A stretch of 64,000 nucleotides of DNA, from assembly GCF_036231355.1 (NCBI RefSeq), contig NZ_CP109496.1:7006001-7070000 (forward strand), in the 5' to 3' direction. Below are positions 7,309 through 15,461 of this stretch, in pieces (position 1 is the stretch's first letter; each line of letters begins with the position of its first letter). The position numbers and the translations under genes are program-made. The notes below the pieces were generated by a model. That model did not search any database, was not told the origin of the DNA, and saw nothing but the letters and a program-made list of their open reading frames with translations. The DNA comes from Streptomyces sp. NBC_01431 (GTDB taxonomy: Bacteria > Actinomycetota > Actinomycetes > Streptomycetales > Streptomycetaceae).

Positions 7309-8658
7309 TCACCCCTGCCGCGGCGCGGCTGCCGACAGCAGTCCCGCCCAGTCGGCGATCTTCACGGAGCGGCGTCCCAGCGAGCGACCGAGTTCGGCTT
7401 CGGCGCGTTCGATCGCCAGCCAGCCCTGCCAGGTCACCGGGTGCAGCCCCAACTCCCGCATGGCGTCGAGCGGTTCGCTCGGGACCTGACGCAGCGCGAG
7501 CCGGGGCGCGTCCTGGAGGAGGGAGGCGACCGTCTCCTTCGCGCAGGGCCGGTTGGTGCCGATCACGCCCGTCGGCCCGCGTTTGATCCAGCCCGCCACG
7601 TACTCGCCCGGCGACGGCGCCCCCGCGCGCAGCACCCGGCCCGCGGCGTGCGGCACCGTCCCGGACACCGGGTCGAACGGCAGGCCATCCGGCGGCATCC
7701 CGCGGTAGCCGACCGCCCGAAGCACCAGCTGGGCGTCGATCTCCTCGTACACCCCGGTGCCCACCACCCCGCCCGATCCGTCCGGCGCGGTCCGCTCGAA
7801 ACGCACCGCGCCCACCCGGCCCGCACGCGCGAGGATCTCGACGGGGCGCAGATAGAACCTCAGCCGCAGCAGGCGGGCGGCGGGTCGCGGTGGGCGCCCT
7901 ACCCAGCCCCGCAGCACCTCCACGTTGCGCCGCACGGGCGCCGGCAGCGCGGCCGGATCGGCGAAGTCCGGGTCGAGGGTCAGCTCGTCCTCGGCCACCG
8001 TCACGTCGGCGCCCGGCAGTGCGCCCAGCTCGCGCAGCTCCTTGGTGGTGAACCGGGCCTGCGAGGGGCCGCGCCGGGCCGCCATGTGCACCTCGCGCAC
8101 CCGGCTGACGGCGAGCGCGCCGAGCGCGGCGTGCGGCACATCGGTCGGCCGCAGCTCATCGGCGCCGCGGACCAGCATCCGCGCGACGTCGACCGCCACG
8201 TTGCCCGCGCCGATCACCACCGCCGAACGGGCGCCCAGGGCAAAGCCGTTGGGGTCGGCATCGGGGTGCGCGCTGTACCAGGAGACGAACTCGGTGGCGG
8301 AGAAGCTGCCCGGCAGCTCCTCGCCCGGAATGCCGAGGTGCCGGTCGGTCTTCGCGCCGACGCAGTACACCACCGCGTGGTAGAGCCGCAGAAGCAGCTC
8401 GGGCGGCACGCCGCCGGGGCCCACCTCGACATGTCCGAGGAAGCGGACCCGGTCGTCCTCCAGGACCGTGCGCAGATTGTTCTGGAGCGACTTGATCTTC
8501 TCGTGGTCCGGTGCGACGCCGTAGCGGACGAGACCGTACGGGCAGGGCAGCCGGTCCAGGACGTCCACCCGCACGCCGGCCACCGCGCTCTGCTCCACCA
8601 GGCCCTGGGCGGTGTAGACCCCGCTCGGCCCGGACCCGACGACGGCGATGCGCAGCAT
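7309..8658 (-). CDS. Ferredoxin-NADP reductase, adrenodoxin-reductase type (FprA-like)
   Basis: 449 residues from the ATG at 8658. GAGGAG lies 8 nt upstream; the GTG at 8667 overlaps that site and is rejected. FAD Rossmann motif GSGPSGVYTAQ at about residue 8, then CPYGLVRYGVAPDH, a signature of the adrenodoxin reductase/FprA family, then NADP-binding VVIGAGNVAVDVARML at about 155. The C-terminal GWIKRGPTGVIGTNR also matches FprA. It transfers electrons from NADPH to ferredoxins, often for cytochromes P450. No P450 or ferredoxin gene is adjacent. A TetR gene on the same strand ends 94 nt upstream. Confidence 0.93.
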   Translation of the reverse strand: MLRIAVVGSGPSGVYTAQGLVEQSAVAGVRVDVLDRLPCPYGLVRYGVAPDHEKIKSLQNNLRTVLEDDRVRFLGHVEVGPGGVPPELLLRLYHAVVYCVGAKTDRHLGIPGEELPGSFSATEFVSWYSAHPDADPNGFALGARSAVVIGAGNVAVDVARMLVRGADELRPTDVPHAALGALAVSRVREVHMAARRGPSQARFTTKELRELGALPGADVTVAEDELTLDPDFADPAALPAPVRRNVEVLRGWVGRPPRPAARLLRLRFYLRPVEILARAGRVGAVRFERTAPDGSGGVVGTGVYEEIDAQLVLRAVGYRGMPPDGLPFDPVSGTVPHAAGRVLRAGAPSPGEYVAGWIKRGPTGVIGTNRPCAKETVASLLQDAPRLALRQVPSEPLDAMRELGLHPVTWQGWLAIERAEAELGRSLGRRSVKIADWAGLLSAAAPRQG

Positions 8659-8752
8659 GGCGGGCACTCCTCAAGAAGGTGAACCGCAGAAGACCGCAGT
8701 GGACCTTCAGGATGCCACCGGCGCGCACCGCCGGACAGATGGCTGCCGCCGG

Positions 8753-9355
8753 TCAGGTGCCCTGCTCGGGCGGTACGCCCATCTCCCAGTCGAGTCCGTA
8801 GCGCTGGAACAGCTCGGCCCGCAACTTGCCCGTGTCCATCGGCGCGCCCGGCAGCAGTGCGGCGAACACCGCGCCCATCAGGTTGGCGCGCAGCAGCGGG
8901 TAGTCGGCGTCCACGTCGGGCGAGCCGTACCGGTGGACCGTGTCCCGCAGCAGGGCCGCGAGCCGCTGCTGCTCGGGGCACTGCACGAAGCCCTGGGCCT
9001 GGAGAATGCCCGCCATGTGCGCCCGCATGAGGACCGGCTGGTCCCGCGAGAGCCCGAGGATCGCGTCGATCGCACGCGCCAGGCGCTCCCTGCCGTCGGC
9101 GGTCCGCGGCTCGCGCTCCAGGCCCGCCTCCAGGCTCAGATGCATGAGGCGGTGCACGGCGGTCTGGAGCAACTGCCGCTTGCCCGGGAAGTAGTACGAG
9201 ACGAGACCGCGGGCCGAACCGGCCCGGTCCGCGATAGCGCCGAGCGTCGTCGCCTCGTAGCCGCGTTCCGCCACCAGTTCCACCGTGGCTTGCAGCAGCC
9301 GCTCGCGAGAACGTCTGCGCAACTCTTCATTGACCGATGCGCTGCGCGGGGACAT
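8753..9355 (-). CDS. TetR-family transcriptional regulator
   Basis: 200 residues. ATG 9355 has AGGAG 8 nt upstream. The TetR helix-turn-helix is LLQATVELVAERGYEATTLGAI, then ADRAGSARGLVSYYFPGKRQL (about residues 20-62). The C-terminal domain is of the tetracycline-repressor-like type with GILQAQGF and LRANLMGAVFAALLPG. It may control itself through the TGGCT-CTC-AGCCA site upstream and perhaps the downstream ferredoxin reductase (94-nt gap, same strand). Ligand unknown. Confidence 0.9.
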   Translation of the reverse strand: MSPRSASVNEELRRRSRERLLQATVELVAERGYEATTLGAIADRAGSARGLVSYYFPGKRQLLQTAVHRLMHLSLEAGLEREPRTADGRERLARAIDAILGLSRDQPVLMRAHMAGILQAQGFVQCPEQQRLAALLRDTVHRYGSPDVDADYPLLRANLMGAVFAALLPGAPMDTGKLRAELFQRYGLDWEMGVPPEQGT

Positions 9356-9375
9356 GCTGTAACTCCTGCGTTGAC

Positions 9376-9388
9376 TGGCTGAGAGCCA
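9376..9388. promoter_or_regulatory. Candidate TetR operator TGGCT-N3-AGCCA
   Basis: A 13-bp palindrome 21 nt upstream of the TetR start. A TATATT -10-like hexamer for the minus strand (9388-9393) overlaps its edge. An outer CTGAG...CTCAG pair also spans the site. Confidence 0.45.
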
Positions 9389-9503
9389 ATATACTCAGGC
9401 TGTCGCGGGACGATACCCCTACGCGGGGGCCGGCCCGCGAACGGGCTGCTCGTTCGGGGTGACGCGGGGGATCACCCCGGACGGGTAGCCCCTTGACCGC
9501 CGG

Positions 9504-10208
9504 TCAGCGGCCTTCCCCGGCCAGCGCGAGCACCGCCCGCAGAGCCTCCGGACGCTCGTCCACCGGCAGATGGTCCACGAAGTGCACCGCGCAGCCGAGC
9601 GCCGCGGCCCCGCCGTCCGCACGCCGGTCGTCACCGACCATCAGCACCTCCCGGGGATCCTGCCCCAGCGCGTCACAGGCCAGCTGGAACAGCCGCTCGT
9701 GTGGCTTTTGCACCGCGTGCTCGAAGGACAGCAGGTACGCGTCCACGAAAGAGTCCAGGCCGTGCGCGCGAAAGACCGGCCGCAGGTCCCAGCCGATGTT
9801 GCTGACGACGGCGACGGGGATGCCCCGCTCCCGCAACCCGGCGAGCACCGCCTTCGTGTCGGGGTACGGGCGCCAGGCCGCCGGGGTCATGTGGCGTTCG
9901 TAGAGCAGGTCGTACAGGCGCGGATCGGGCAGCGCCACCTGGCGCGCGAGAGCGGTGTACGTCTCGCGGTGGAGCTCGGTGCTCCGGTCGCGCACGGGCC
10001 ACAGCTCCGCCAGGTGCTCGGGCAGGCGGAGCGGATTGGCGCCGCCGGGCAGCGCTCCCGCCTCCTCCAACTCCCTTGCACGCATGGCGAGTTCGTCGTC
10101 CGGCAATGTGATGCCGCAGGAGTCGAGCACGGCGGAGAGCCAGTCGCCGACCGGTTCGATGCGAAACAGGGTCCCGGAGAAGTCGAAGAGAACGCCCTTG
10201 ATCGTCAT
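9504..10208 (-). CDS. HAD-superfamily hydrolase
   Basis: 234 residues. HAD motif I is DFSGTLF (residues 9-15), motif II VVSNIGWDL, motif III Lys in AVQKPHERLF, motif IV GDDRRADGGAA. The nucleophile Asp is present. The second Asp of the usual DxDGT is Ser, as in dehalogenase-like members that do not need the general acid, so a classical phosphatase role is less certain. It is the third gene of a probable M56-PAP2-HAD operon (33- and 19-nt gaps). ATG 10208 has an AGGA site about 9 nt upstream. Substrate unknown. Confidence 0.85.
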   Translation of the reverse strand: MTIKGVLFDFSGTLFRIEPVGDWLSAVLDSCGITLPDDELAMRARELEEAGALPGGANPLRLPEHLAELWPVRDRSTELHRETYTALARQVALPDPRLYDLLYERHMTPAAWRPYPDTKAVLAGLRERGIPVAVVSNIGWDLRPVFRAHGLDSFVDAYLLSFEHAVQKPHERLFQLACDALGQDPREVLMVGDDRRADGGAAALGCAVHFVDHLPVDERPEALRAVLALAGEGR

Positions 10209-10227
10209 GATCGCGATCCTCGCGCGC

Positions 10228-10905
10228 TCACCCGCGTCGGTTCAAGGCCCATCGCTCGTGGGCCGCCGCGCTGAGCGTGACGACCGCCACACCGATCAGC
10301 CAGCCGCCCACCACGTCCGAGAGCCAGTGCACCCCCAGGAACAGCCGGGTGAACCCCACGCCCAGTGCACAGAGGGCCCCGGCCGCGAGCACGCCCCGGC
10401 GGGCCCGGGGTCCGGCCCCGTACAGGGCGAGCAGCCACACCAGGAGCCCGAAGGCGACCGTCACGCTCAGCGCGTGGCCGGAGGGGAAGGCGGAGTAGCC
10501 GGCCGAGTCCACCGGGTCCGGCCAGCGCGGCCGGTCCCGCCCGACGGCCGCCTTCACCCCTTGCTGAACGGCCGTGCCGATCGCGCTCGTTGCTGCCACC
10601 CACAGCGCCACGAGCCGCTCGCCGCGCCACAGCAGCACCCCGACGACGACCGCGAGCAGGGCCCGCATCGCCCACGGGTCCCACACCCAGTCGGTCAGCA
10701 CCCGGTTGACACGGGTGAGTCCGGGGTCGGCGACCGCTTCCCGGTGCAGCCCCTCCGCGACCGCACGGTCCAGGGACATCAGCGGACCCCACGCGGCCAC
10801 GACCAGGGCCAGGAGCAGCGTGGCGAGGGCGAGGCAGACGATGCCGACGCGCAGGGGAGCGGTGGGACGGGTGCGGGTGCGGGGCACGACGGGAGCGAGC
10901 TGCAT
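10228..10905 (-). CDS. PAP2-family membrane phosphatase
   Basis: 225 residues with about six membrane segments, the first at residues 19-40. The three PAP2 motifs are present: KAAVGRDRPRWP, PSGHALS with the catalytic His, and RLFLGVHWLSDVVGGW with the nucleophile His. Such enzymes dephosphorylate lipid phosphates (phosphatidate, undecaprenyl diphosphate) on the outer face of the membrane. It sits between the M56 peptidase and HAD genes on the same strand with short gaps. The Shine-Dalgarno site is weak. Confidence 0.92.
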   Translation of the reverse strand: MQLAPVVPRTRTRPTAPLRVGIVCLALATLLLALVVAAWGPLMSLDRAVAEGLHREAVADPGLTRVNRVLTDWVWDPWAMRALLAVVVGVLLWRGERLVALWVAATSAIGTAVQQGVKAAVGRDRPRWPDPVDSAGYSAFPSGHALSVTVAFGLLVWLLALYGAGPRARRGVLAAGALCALGVGFTRLFLGVHWLSDVVGGWLIGVAVVTLSAAAHERWALNRRG

Positions 10906-10938
10906 GGGGAGGATCCAAGCCGACGCCGCCCGGTACGG

Positions 10939-11874
10939 CTAGCCCAGGGCGCGCAGTCCCGGTACGAGAGCCACCAGGAGCGGCACCGCCGGAACGAGCG
11001 CGGCGTACGCGGTCAGCCGCAGCCGGTGGGCCGCCGTCAGCCTCGGAGCCGCCGACAGGAGCCGGTGCACGCGCTGGGGGAGCTGGCCGTCCGGGGCGGG
11101 GCAGGGCCCGAACACCCCGCGGTGCTCGTTGAGTTCGACCAGGGCCAGCGCGATCGTGAGGCGGCCGAAGCGGCGGGAGGCCACGTCGTCGGCGGCCAGC
11201 TCCACCAGGCGGTGCATCTCGTCGCGGAACGCCGCGAACACCGGCACCTGGGGGAAACCCCGGGCGAGGGCGCCCGAGCAGTGCAGCAGCCAGTCGTGCC
11301 GGGCCCGCGCGTGCCCCACCTCGTGGGCGAGCACCGCGTCGAGCTGACGGCCCTTCAGACGCTGAAGTGCCGCTGTAGTGATGACCAGTTGAGGGGTCTG
11401 GCCAGGCAGCCACCAGGCGTCCGGCCGCGCGGCCTCCAGCACCACCAGGCGCTCACCCGAGGGTTCCTCGCCGGGCAGCAGGGGCGAGCGCAGCCGCAGC
11501 TCGGCGCGGCTGCGGTGACGGCGCGCCCAGCTGTCCCGGATCTCCCGGGTGAGCATCGCCCCGGTCCAGGCGCCACCGAGGAACAGCACCACCGCCAGCG
11601 CCGCCGACCAGGGGCCGTACGGCCCCAGCGCGTACGCCTCGACGACGGCCCGGGGCGCGGACGCGAAGACCTGGCCGCGCACGGTCTGCCAGGCCGACGC
11701 GGCACTGAACACCATCGCGAGCCCGAAGCAGAGCAGCACCGCGGCCACCACGCACTGCCACACCCACAGGGCCACCACCGGCTCGCGCTCGACCCAGTCG
11801 GCGCGGGCGAGCAGTCGCGGGGCGGCGACGGCGGACACCAGGCCGAGCACCAGCAACGCGAGGGAGACCGTCAT
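10939..11874 (-). CDS. M56-family integral-membrane metallopeptidase (BlaR1-like)
   Basis: 311 residues. Two membrane segments at the N-terminus (residues 1-20 and 36-58), one at about 90-108, and a hydrophobic C-terminus frame a cytoplasmic zinc-protease domain with the HEVGHARARHD motif near residue 197 and a downstream ELAADDVA Glu. In other bacteria such proteins pair with a BlaI/MecI repressor. No BlaI-like gene is adjacent here; a PAP2 and a HAD gene follow instead. The start has no Shine-Dalgarno site but TAGGCT lies 6 nt upstream (11881-11886), so it may be leaderless. Confidence 0.88.
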   Translation of the reverse strand: MTVSLALLVLGLVSAVAAPRLLARADWVEREPVVALWVWQCVVAAVLLCFGLAMVFSAASAWQTVRGQVFASAPRAVVEAYALGPYGPWSAALAVVLFLGGAWTGAMLTREIRDSWARRHRSRAELRLRSPLLPGEEPSGERLVVLEAARPDAWWLPGQTPQLVITTAALQRLKGRQLDAVLAHEVGHARARHDWLLHCSGALARGFPQVPVFAAFRDEMHRLVELAADDVASRRFGRLTIALALVELNEHRGVFGPCPAPDGQLPQRVHRLLSAAPRLTAAHRLRLTAYAALVPAVPLLVALVPGLRALG

Positions 11875-11880
11875 GGCTTC

Positions 11881-11886
11881 AGCCTA
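11881..11886 (-). promoter_or_regulatory. -10 box TAGGCT of the M56 operon
   Basis: TAGGCT on the minus strand ends 6 nt before the ATG at 11874. It fits a leaderless transcript for the M56-PAP2-HAD operon. Confidence 0.4.
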
Positions 11887-11979
11887 TGAGCGGGCCCGCC
11901 GTCATAGGTATGGCCGGAGACGCCAAGTGACGTACGCCACGGCGCCCACCGCGCGGCGGGCTCGGGCGCGCCGGGCCGC

Positions 11980-12543
11980 TCAGACGGCGATCAGCATCGC
12001 GAGCATGGCGATGCCCATCGACAGGCGGCAGGCCAGTGCCAGTTCCGGCCGTGCTCCCCACGAGACGGCCCCGCTCGGGGCACCGCCGGCCGCGACCGGC
12101 AGCAGCCGCACCCCCGTCGAGAGCACATAGGCCGCGAAGTACAGCAGCAGCACTCCGGTCAGCGCCGGCACCCCGCCCGCGGTGTGCCCCGTGTGGCCGG
12201 CGTGCGCGGCGTCCCCGGCCGCCGGCACCATCGCGAGCGCCATGTAGACCATCGCAAGCGAGCCCACCGCGTGGTGCAGATGGTGCGCCGCTCCCCGGGC
12301 CAGCCACAGCGCCCGCAGCGCGGCACCGCCGAAGACCACCGCGTACGCGCTCAGGATCCAGGGCGGGGGCGCGAGGAACGCGGCTGGAACGGCCATCGCG
12401 GCCATGCCGAACCCCATCACGGCCTCACCCCCCGCCGCACTGCGCGCCGTCGGCGAACCGCTGCGCATCCGCAGCAGACAGTACGAACCGGTCGCCGCGC
12501 ACAGCGCGACGAGCAGCCAGCCGGGCACCACCGGACCGTGCAC
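11980..12543 (-). CDS. DUF5134-type membrane protein
   Basis: 187 residues from the GTG at 12543, which has GGGGAGG 5-7 nt upstream; the longer frame to 12654 has no ribosome site and a non-membrane N-terminus. There are five hydrophobic segments, with His-rich linkers (AAHHLHHAVG, and HAGHTGHTAGG at about residue 115). The architecture and wording match the DUF5134 family of actinobacterial membrane proteins. The His clusters suggest metal contact (for example copper), which is inference only. Not clearly in an operon. Confidence 0.75.
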   Translation of the reverse strand: MHGPVVPGWLLVALCAATGSYCLLRMRSGSPTARSAAGGEAVMGFGMAAMAVPAAFLAPPPWILSAYAVVFGGAALRALWLARGAAHHLHHAVGSLAMVYMALAMVPAAGDAAHAGHTGHTAGGVPALTGVLLLYFAAYVLSTGVRLLPVAAGGAPSGAVSWGARPELALACRLSMGIAMLAMLIAV

Positions 12544-12692
12544 GGAGTACCTCCCCCGCTCGACGTCTCGCCCTGCCGACAAGTCGATGCCCGCGCTCGG
12601 CGCGGCATACGCGGGCGCGCGGACACACAAGGGGAGCGCGTAGGGGATCTCCACCGGTCAGAAGCCGTCCCAACCGGTCGGGGCGCCGGGCC

Positions 12693-13079
12693 TCAGGGGC
12701 GGAAGCGCATCGGATGGTCGGCGGGGACCTCCACGACCGCGATGCGGACGCCGTCCGGGTCCGCGATCCACATCTCGACCAGCCCCCACGGCTCACGCAC
12801 CGGCGGCCGCACGATCGGCACGCCCCGGCCCCTCAGCTCCTCGTGCGCCTGCTCGGCGTCGGCGACCTGGAGCCACAGCTGAAGACCCGGCGCCGACGGG
12901 TGGTCAGAGCGCCCCGACACCTCAAGGAACCCGCCGCCCAGGAAGTACACCGTGCCGCGCTCCGGCCCCGTACCGAACTCGCGGTAGACCGCGAGGCCGA
13001 GCTGCTCGCCGTAGAAGGCGCGCGAACGCTCGGGGTCGGTGGGACGCAGGAGGGTCCGGCTGCTCAGTACGTGCACCAT
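12693..13079 (-). CDS. VOC-family (glyoxalase/bleomycin-resistance fold) protein
   Basis: 128 residues, the usual size for one VOC domain with two beta-alpha-beta-beta-beta units: SRTLLRPTDPERSRAFYGEQLGL, then VYFLGGGFLEVSG, then LWLQVADAEQAHEELRGRGV and EMWIADPDGVRIAVVEV. Metal ligands would be His3, Glu and Glu in the strands; the exact activity is not readable. ATG 13079 lacks a Shine-Dalgarno site, but TAGGGT lies 8 nt upstream, which suggests a leaderless message. It is divergent from a GNAT acetyltransferase with overlapping back-to-back promoters. Confidence 0.88.
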   Translation of the reverse strand: MVHVLSSRTLLRPTDPERSRAFYGEQLGLAVYREFGTGPERGTVYFLGGGFLEVSGRSDHPSAPGLQLWLQVADAEQAHEELRGRGVPIVRPPVREPWGLVEMWIADPDGVRIAVVEVPADHPMRFRP

Positions 13080-13087
13080 GGAAAGGC

Positions 13088-13109
13088 ACCCTAACCGCCG
13101 GGTTAGGCT
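13088..13109. promoter_or_regulatory. Divergent promoter core with palindrome CCTAACC-N4-GGTTAGG
   Basis: The minus strand reads TAGGGT at 13088-13093 and the plus strand TAGGCT at 13104-13109, both good -10 boxes. They share a perfect 7-bp-arm palindrome (13090-13107). The two -10 boxes are only 10 bp apart, so two polymerases could not bind at once. A single regulator on the palindrome would affect both genes. Confidence 0.5.
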
Positions 13110-13153
13110 CGTCGGGGCCGCAGCGCAACCGAATCCTGGGGAGAGGGCACACG

Positions 13154-13702
13154 ATGGACACCACCAGCCGGACCGACGGAGAGCTGACCTACCGGGACGC
13201 CACCGAAGCAGACGTCGAGGCGCTGGTGCCGCTCATCGAGTCGGCCTACCGCGGGGACTCCAGCCGCACCGGCTGGACCACCGAGGCCGACATCCTCCAG
13301 GGACAGCGCACGGACCCGGAAGGCGTCCGCGCCGTCATCGCGACGCCGGGCAGCCGACTGCTCACGGTGGCCCGGGACGGCGTCCTCGTCGCCTGCTGCC
13401 AGCTGGAGCACCGCGGCGACGCGGCCTACTTCGGGATGTTCGCGGTCTCTCCCGCCCTCCAGGGAGCGGGACTTGGCAAGCAGATCATCGCCGAGGCGGA
13501 GCGCACCGCCAAGGCCGAGTGGGGCGTCAGTGAGATGCACATGACCGTGATCTCGGTGCGCGACGAGCTGATCGCGTTCTACGAGCGGCGCGGCTACCGC
13601 CGTACGGGAAAGATGACGCCCTTCCCGTACGGCGACGAGCGCTTCGGGGTACCGCAGCGCAACGACCTCGAATTCGAGCTGCTGGTCAAGCAGCTGGACT
13701 GA
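13154..13702 (+). CDS. GNAT-family N-acetyltransferase
   Basis: 182 residues. The ATG at 13154 is preceded by GGAGAGG at 8 nt. The GNAT core is clear: YRDATEADVEALVPLIESAY at the start, then FGMFAVSPALQGAGLGKQII, which holds the acetyl-CoA-binding Q/R-x-x-G-x-G/A loop (QGAGLGK), then HMTVISVRDELIAFYERRGYRRTG. The acceptor substrate is unknown. It is divergent from the VOC gene and ends 6 nt before the convergent glycerophosphodiesterase. Confidence 0.9.
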   Translation: MDTTSRTDGELTYRDATEADVEALVPLIESAYRGDSSRTGWTTEADILQGQRTDPEGVRAVIATPGSRLLTVARDGVLVACCQLEHRGDAAYFGMFAVSPALQGAGLGKQIIAEAERTAKAEWGVSEMHMTVISVRDELIAFYERRGYRRTGKMTPFPYGDERFGVPQRNDLEFELLVKQLD

Positions 13703-13708
13703 AGCGCG

Positions 13709-14392
13709 TTACGCGGTGAAGCGGCCGGTGCGGCGGATCTCCGGGTAGTCGGTCGTCGCGCCGTCCAGTTCGAGGGCGCGCACCAGCCGCAGCTGCTCCT
13801 GGGTGTTCACCGTCCAGCCGATCACCTTGAGACCCGCGGCGTGGGCCTGCTGGACGGTCTCCAGGGTGAGCCGGTGGATGCTCAGCACCAGGGTCTTCGC
13901 GCCGACGGCCCTGGCCCGGTCCAAGAGGTCGGGCCCCCAGCTGTCGTCGACGAGCCCGGTGCGCACCCCCGGCACCAGCACGGCGATCTCGGCGAGCGCT
14001 TCGTCGTGGAACGACAGGACCTCGACGCGGCTCACCAGATCGCGCCGCAGCATCACCTCCGCGAGTGTGCGTGCCGCGGCGACGTCCTTGATCTCCGCCT
14101 GGATCGGGGTCTTCACCGCGTCCAGGACTTCCTCGAACACGGGGACGCGTTCGCCCTGGCCCGCGTCCAGCTCGCGCAGTTCGGCGAGGGTCAGTTCACC
14201 GATCGGGCCGTTCCCGTCCGTGGTGCGATCGACCTCGGCGTCGTGCATGACGACCAGGGCGCCGTCCTTGCTGAGGTGCAGATCCAGTTCGATGACGTCC
14301 ATGCCCGCGCGTTCTGCGCGGACGAAGGAACGCAGGGTGTTCTCCGGTTCGACACCCATGATCCCGCGATGACCGATGGTGAGGAACGTCAA
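13709..14392 (-). CDS. Glycerophosphodiester phosphodiesterase
   Basis: 227 residues, a one-domain cytoplasmic GDPD. Catalytic motifs: IGHRG near residue 7, EPENTLRSF with the metal-binding Glu, DVIELDLHLSKDGALVVMHD with metal ligands and the second catalytic His, and QAEIKD further on. It hydrolyses glycerophosphodiesters to glycerol-3-phosphate and an alcohol. No signal peptide. Only 6 nt separate its end from the convergent GNAT gene, with no obvious terminator. Confidence 0.95.
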   Translation of the reverse strand: MTFLTIGHRGIMGVEPENTLRSFVRAERAGMDVIELDLHLSKDGALVVMHDAEVDRTTDGNGPIGELTLAELRELDAGQGERVPVFEEVLDAVKTPIQAEIKDVAAARTLAEVMLRRDLVSRVEVLSFHDEALAEIAVLVPGVRTGLVDDSWGPDLLDRARAVGAKTLVLSIHRLTLETVQQAHAAGLKVIGWTVNTQEQLRLVRALELDGATTDYPEIRRTGRFTA

Positions 14393-14464
14393 GACAGGCC
14401 TCGCTTCCGTCGACGGCGGTATTGCGCGCGATGCAGTCCCGTGCGCACGCGGCAGTCCCGCAGC

Positions 14465-14590
14465 CTAACGGCCCGCCACCGCAACGGACCCCGGCTCGCG
14501 TGGGCCATCGGAGTCATCCGCCCGGGTTGACGCGATCCCGAGGATGAAGCCGGTGATCAGTGCTGCGACAAGGACGGCGCGGGTACTCAT
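14465..14590 (-). CDS. Small hypothetical membrane protein
   Basis: 41 residues from the ATG at 14590, which has GGAG about 9 nt upstream. One hydrophobic segment (AVLVAALITGFILGIAS, residues 5-21) is followed by an acidic, hydrophilic tail. It could be a membrane-anchored small protein or a secreted peptide precursor. There are no recognisable relatives, so the call rests on start, ribosome site and hydrophobicity only. Confidence 0.4.
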   Translation of the reverse strand: MSTRAVLVAALITGFILGIASTRADDSDGPREPGSVAVAGR

Positions 14591-14720
14591 GGGCGCGGCT
14601 CCGGGGGTGCGGGCACGGGACGGAAGTCTCCGTCCTACCTGGGAGCACCCGCATCGGGCCAACTCGTGTCACCCGCCCGTGGGCGAGTCCTTCCGGGCTT
14701 GACGCGCCCGCCGCGCGCGG

Positions 14721-15359
14721 TCACCCGGGGCCGGGCCAGCCGTCGTCATTGTCCGGTTCCGCACCCCGCGGCGGTGGCGCCAGCCGGTCGAGATCGGCGA
14801 GCATCGCCCGCGCCAGCTCCAGCTCGGCCAGCTCCCGCAGCTCGCTCCAGCGCAGCGCGATCCGTGGATGCGCCCAGTCCCCGCTGTCCTCGGCGTGCGC
14901 CAGGGCGGCCCGCACGTTCCCCAACTCGGCCTCGGTACGGGCGAGATGCTCCTCGACCAGTTCGCGCAGCCGCTCCGGCGCGGCCAGGTGCCCGAGCCAG
15001 ACCCGCAGCACGAGGGGATGCTTCAGCACGGGCGGCCCGGCCGCGGTGGGGGAGTGCGCCCACTCGGCGAGCGCGCGCCGCCCGGCCTCGCTGATGGCGT
15101 AACGCCGCTTGGTGCGCGCCTCGTCGGGCCCCGAGTGCCGGGAGGTGGCGTAGCCGAGCGCCTCCAGGCGGCGCAGTTCGGCGTAGATCTGGCTGATCGC
15201 CGGAGACCAGTAGAAGAACCGCAGCGAGGCGTCGGCCCATTTCTTGAGCTCGTAGCCGGTGCGCTCGCCGGGGAACGAGAGCAGCCCGAGCACTGCCCAT
15301 GCCGTCGCCGGCAACGGCCGTACCGCATCATGACTGCTGGGGATCTGACGGCTGGTCAT
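14721..15359 (-). CDS. PadR-family transcriptional regulator
   Basis: 212 residues from the ATG at 15359. The N-terminal winged helix is typical of PadR: LPATAWAVLGLLSFPGERTGYELKKWADASLRFFYWSPAISQIYAELRRLE (about residues 16-65), then RRYAISEAGRRALAEW. A C-terminal helical dimerisation domain (PadR C2-type, long) follows. The wet-lab ligand class (phenolics, drugs) cannot be read. Upstream there is no good Shine-Dalgarno site, so the start is only fairly sure. No operon partner is obvious. Confidence 0.9.
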   Translation of the reverse strand: MTSRQIPSSHDAVRPLPATAWAVLGLLSFPGERTGYELKKWADASLRFFYWSPAISQIYAELRRLEALGYATSRHSGPDEARTKRRYAISEAGRRALAEWAHSPTAAGPPVLKHPLVLRVWLGHLAAPERLRELVEEHLARTEAELGNVRAALAHAEDSGDWAHPRIALRWSELRELAELELARAMLADLDRLAPPPRGAEPDNDDGWPGPG

Positions 15360-15461
15360 ATGGCGAATTGAAGTGAGCGGGGAGCCCGTGCACAACCCCC
15401 GCAGGGGGCGTGCGAATCTCCGTGATCCCGTGGGCGCGGTTGGCGGATCCCACCGCCGCGG

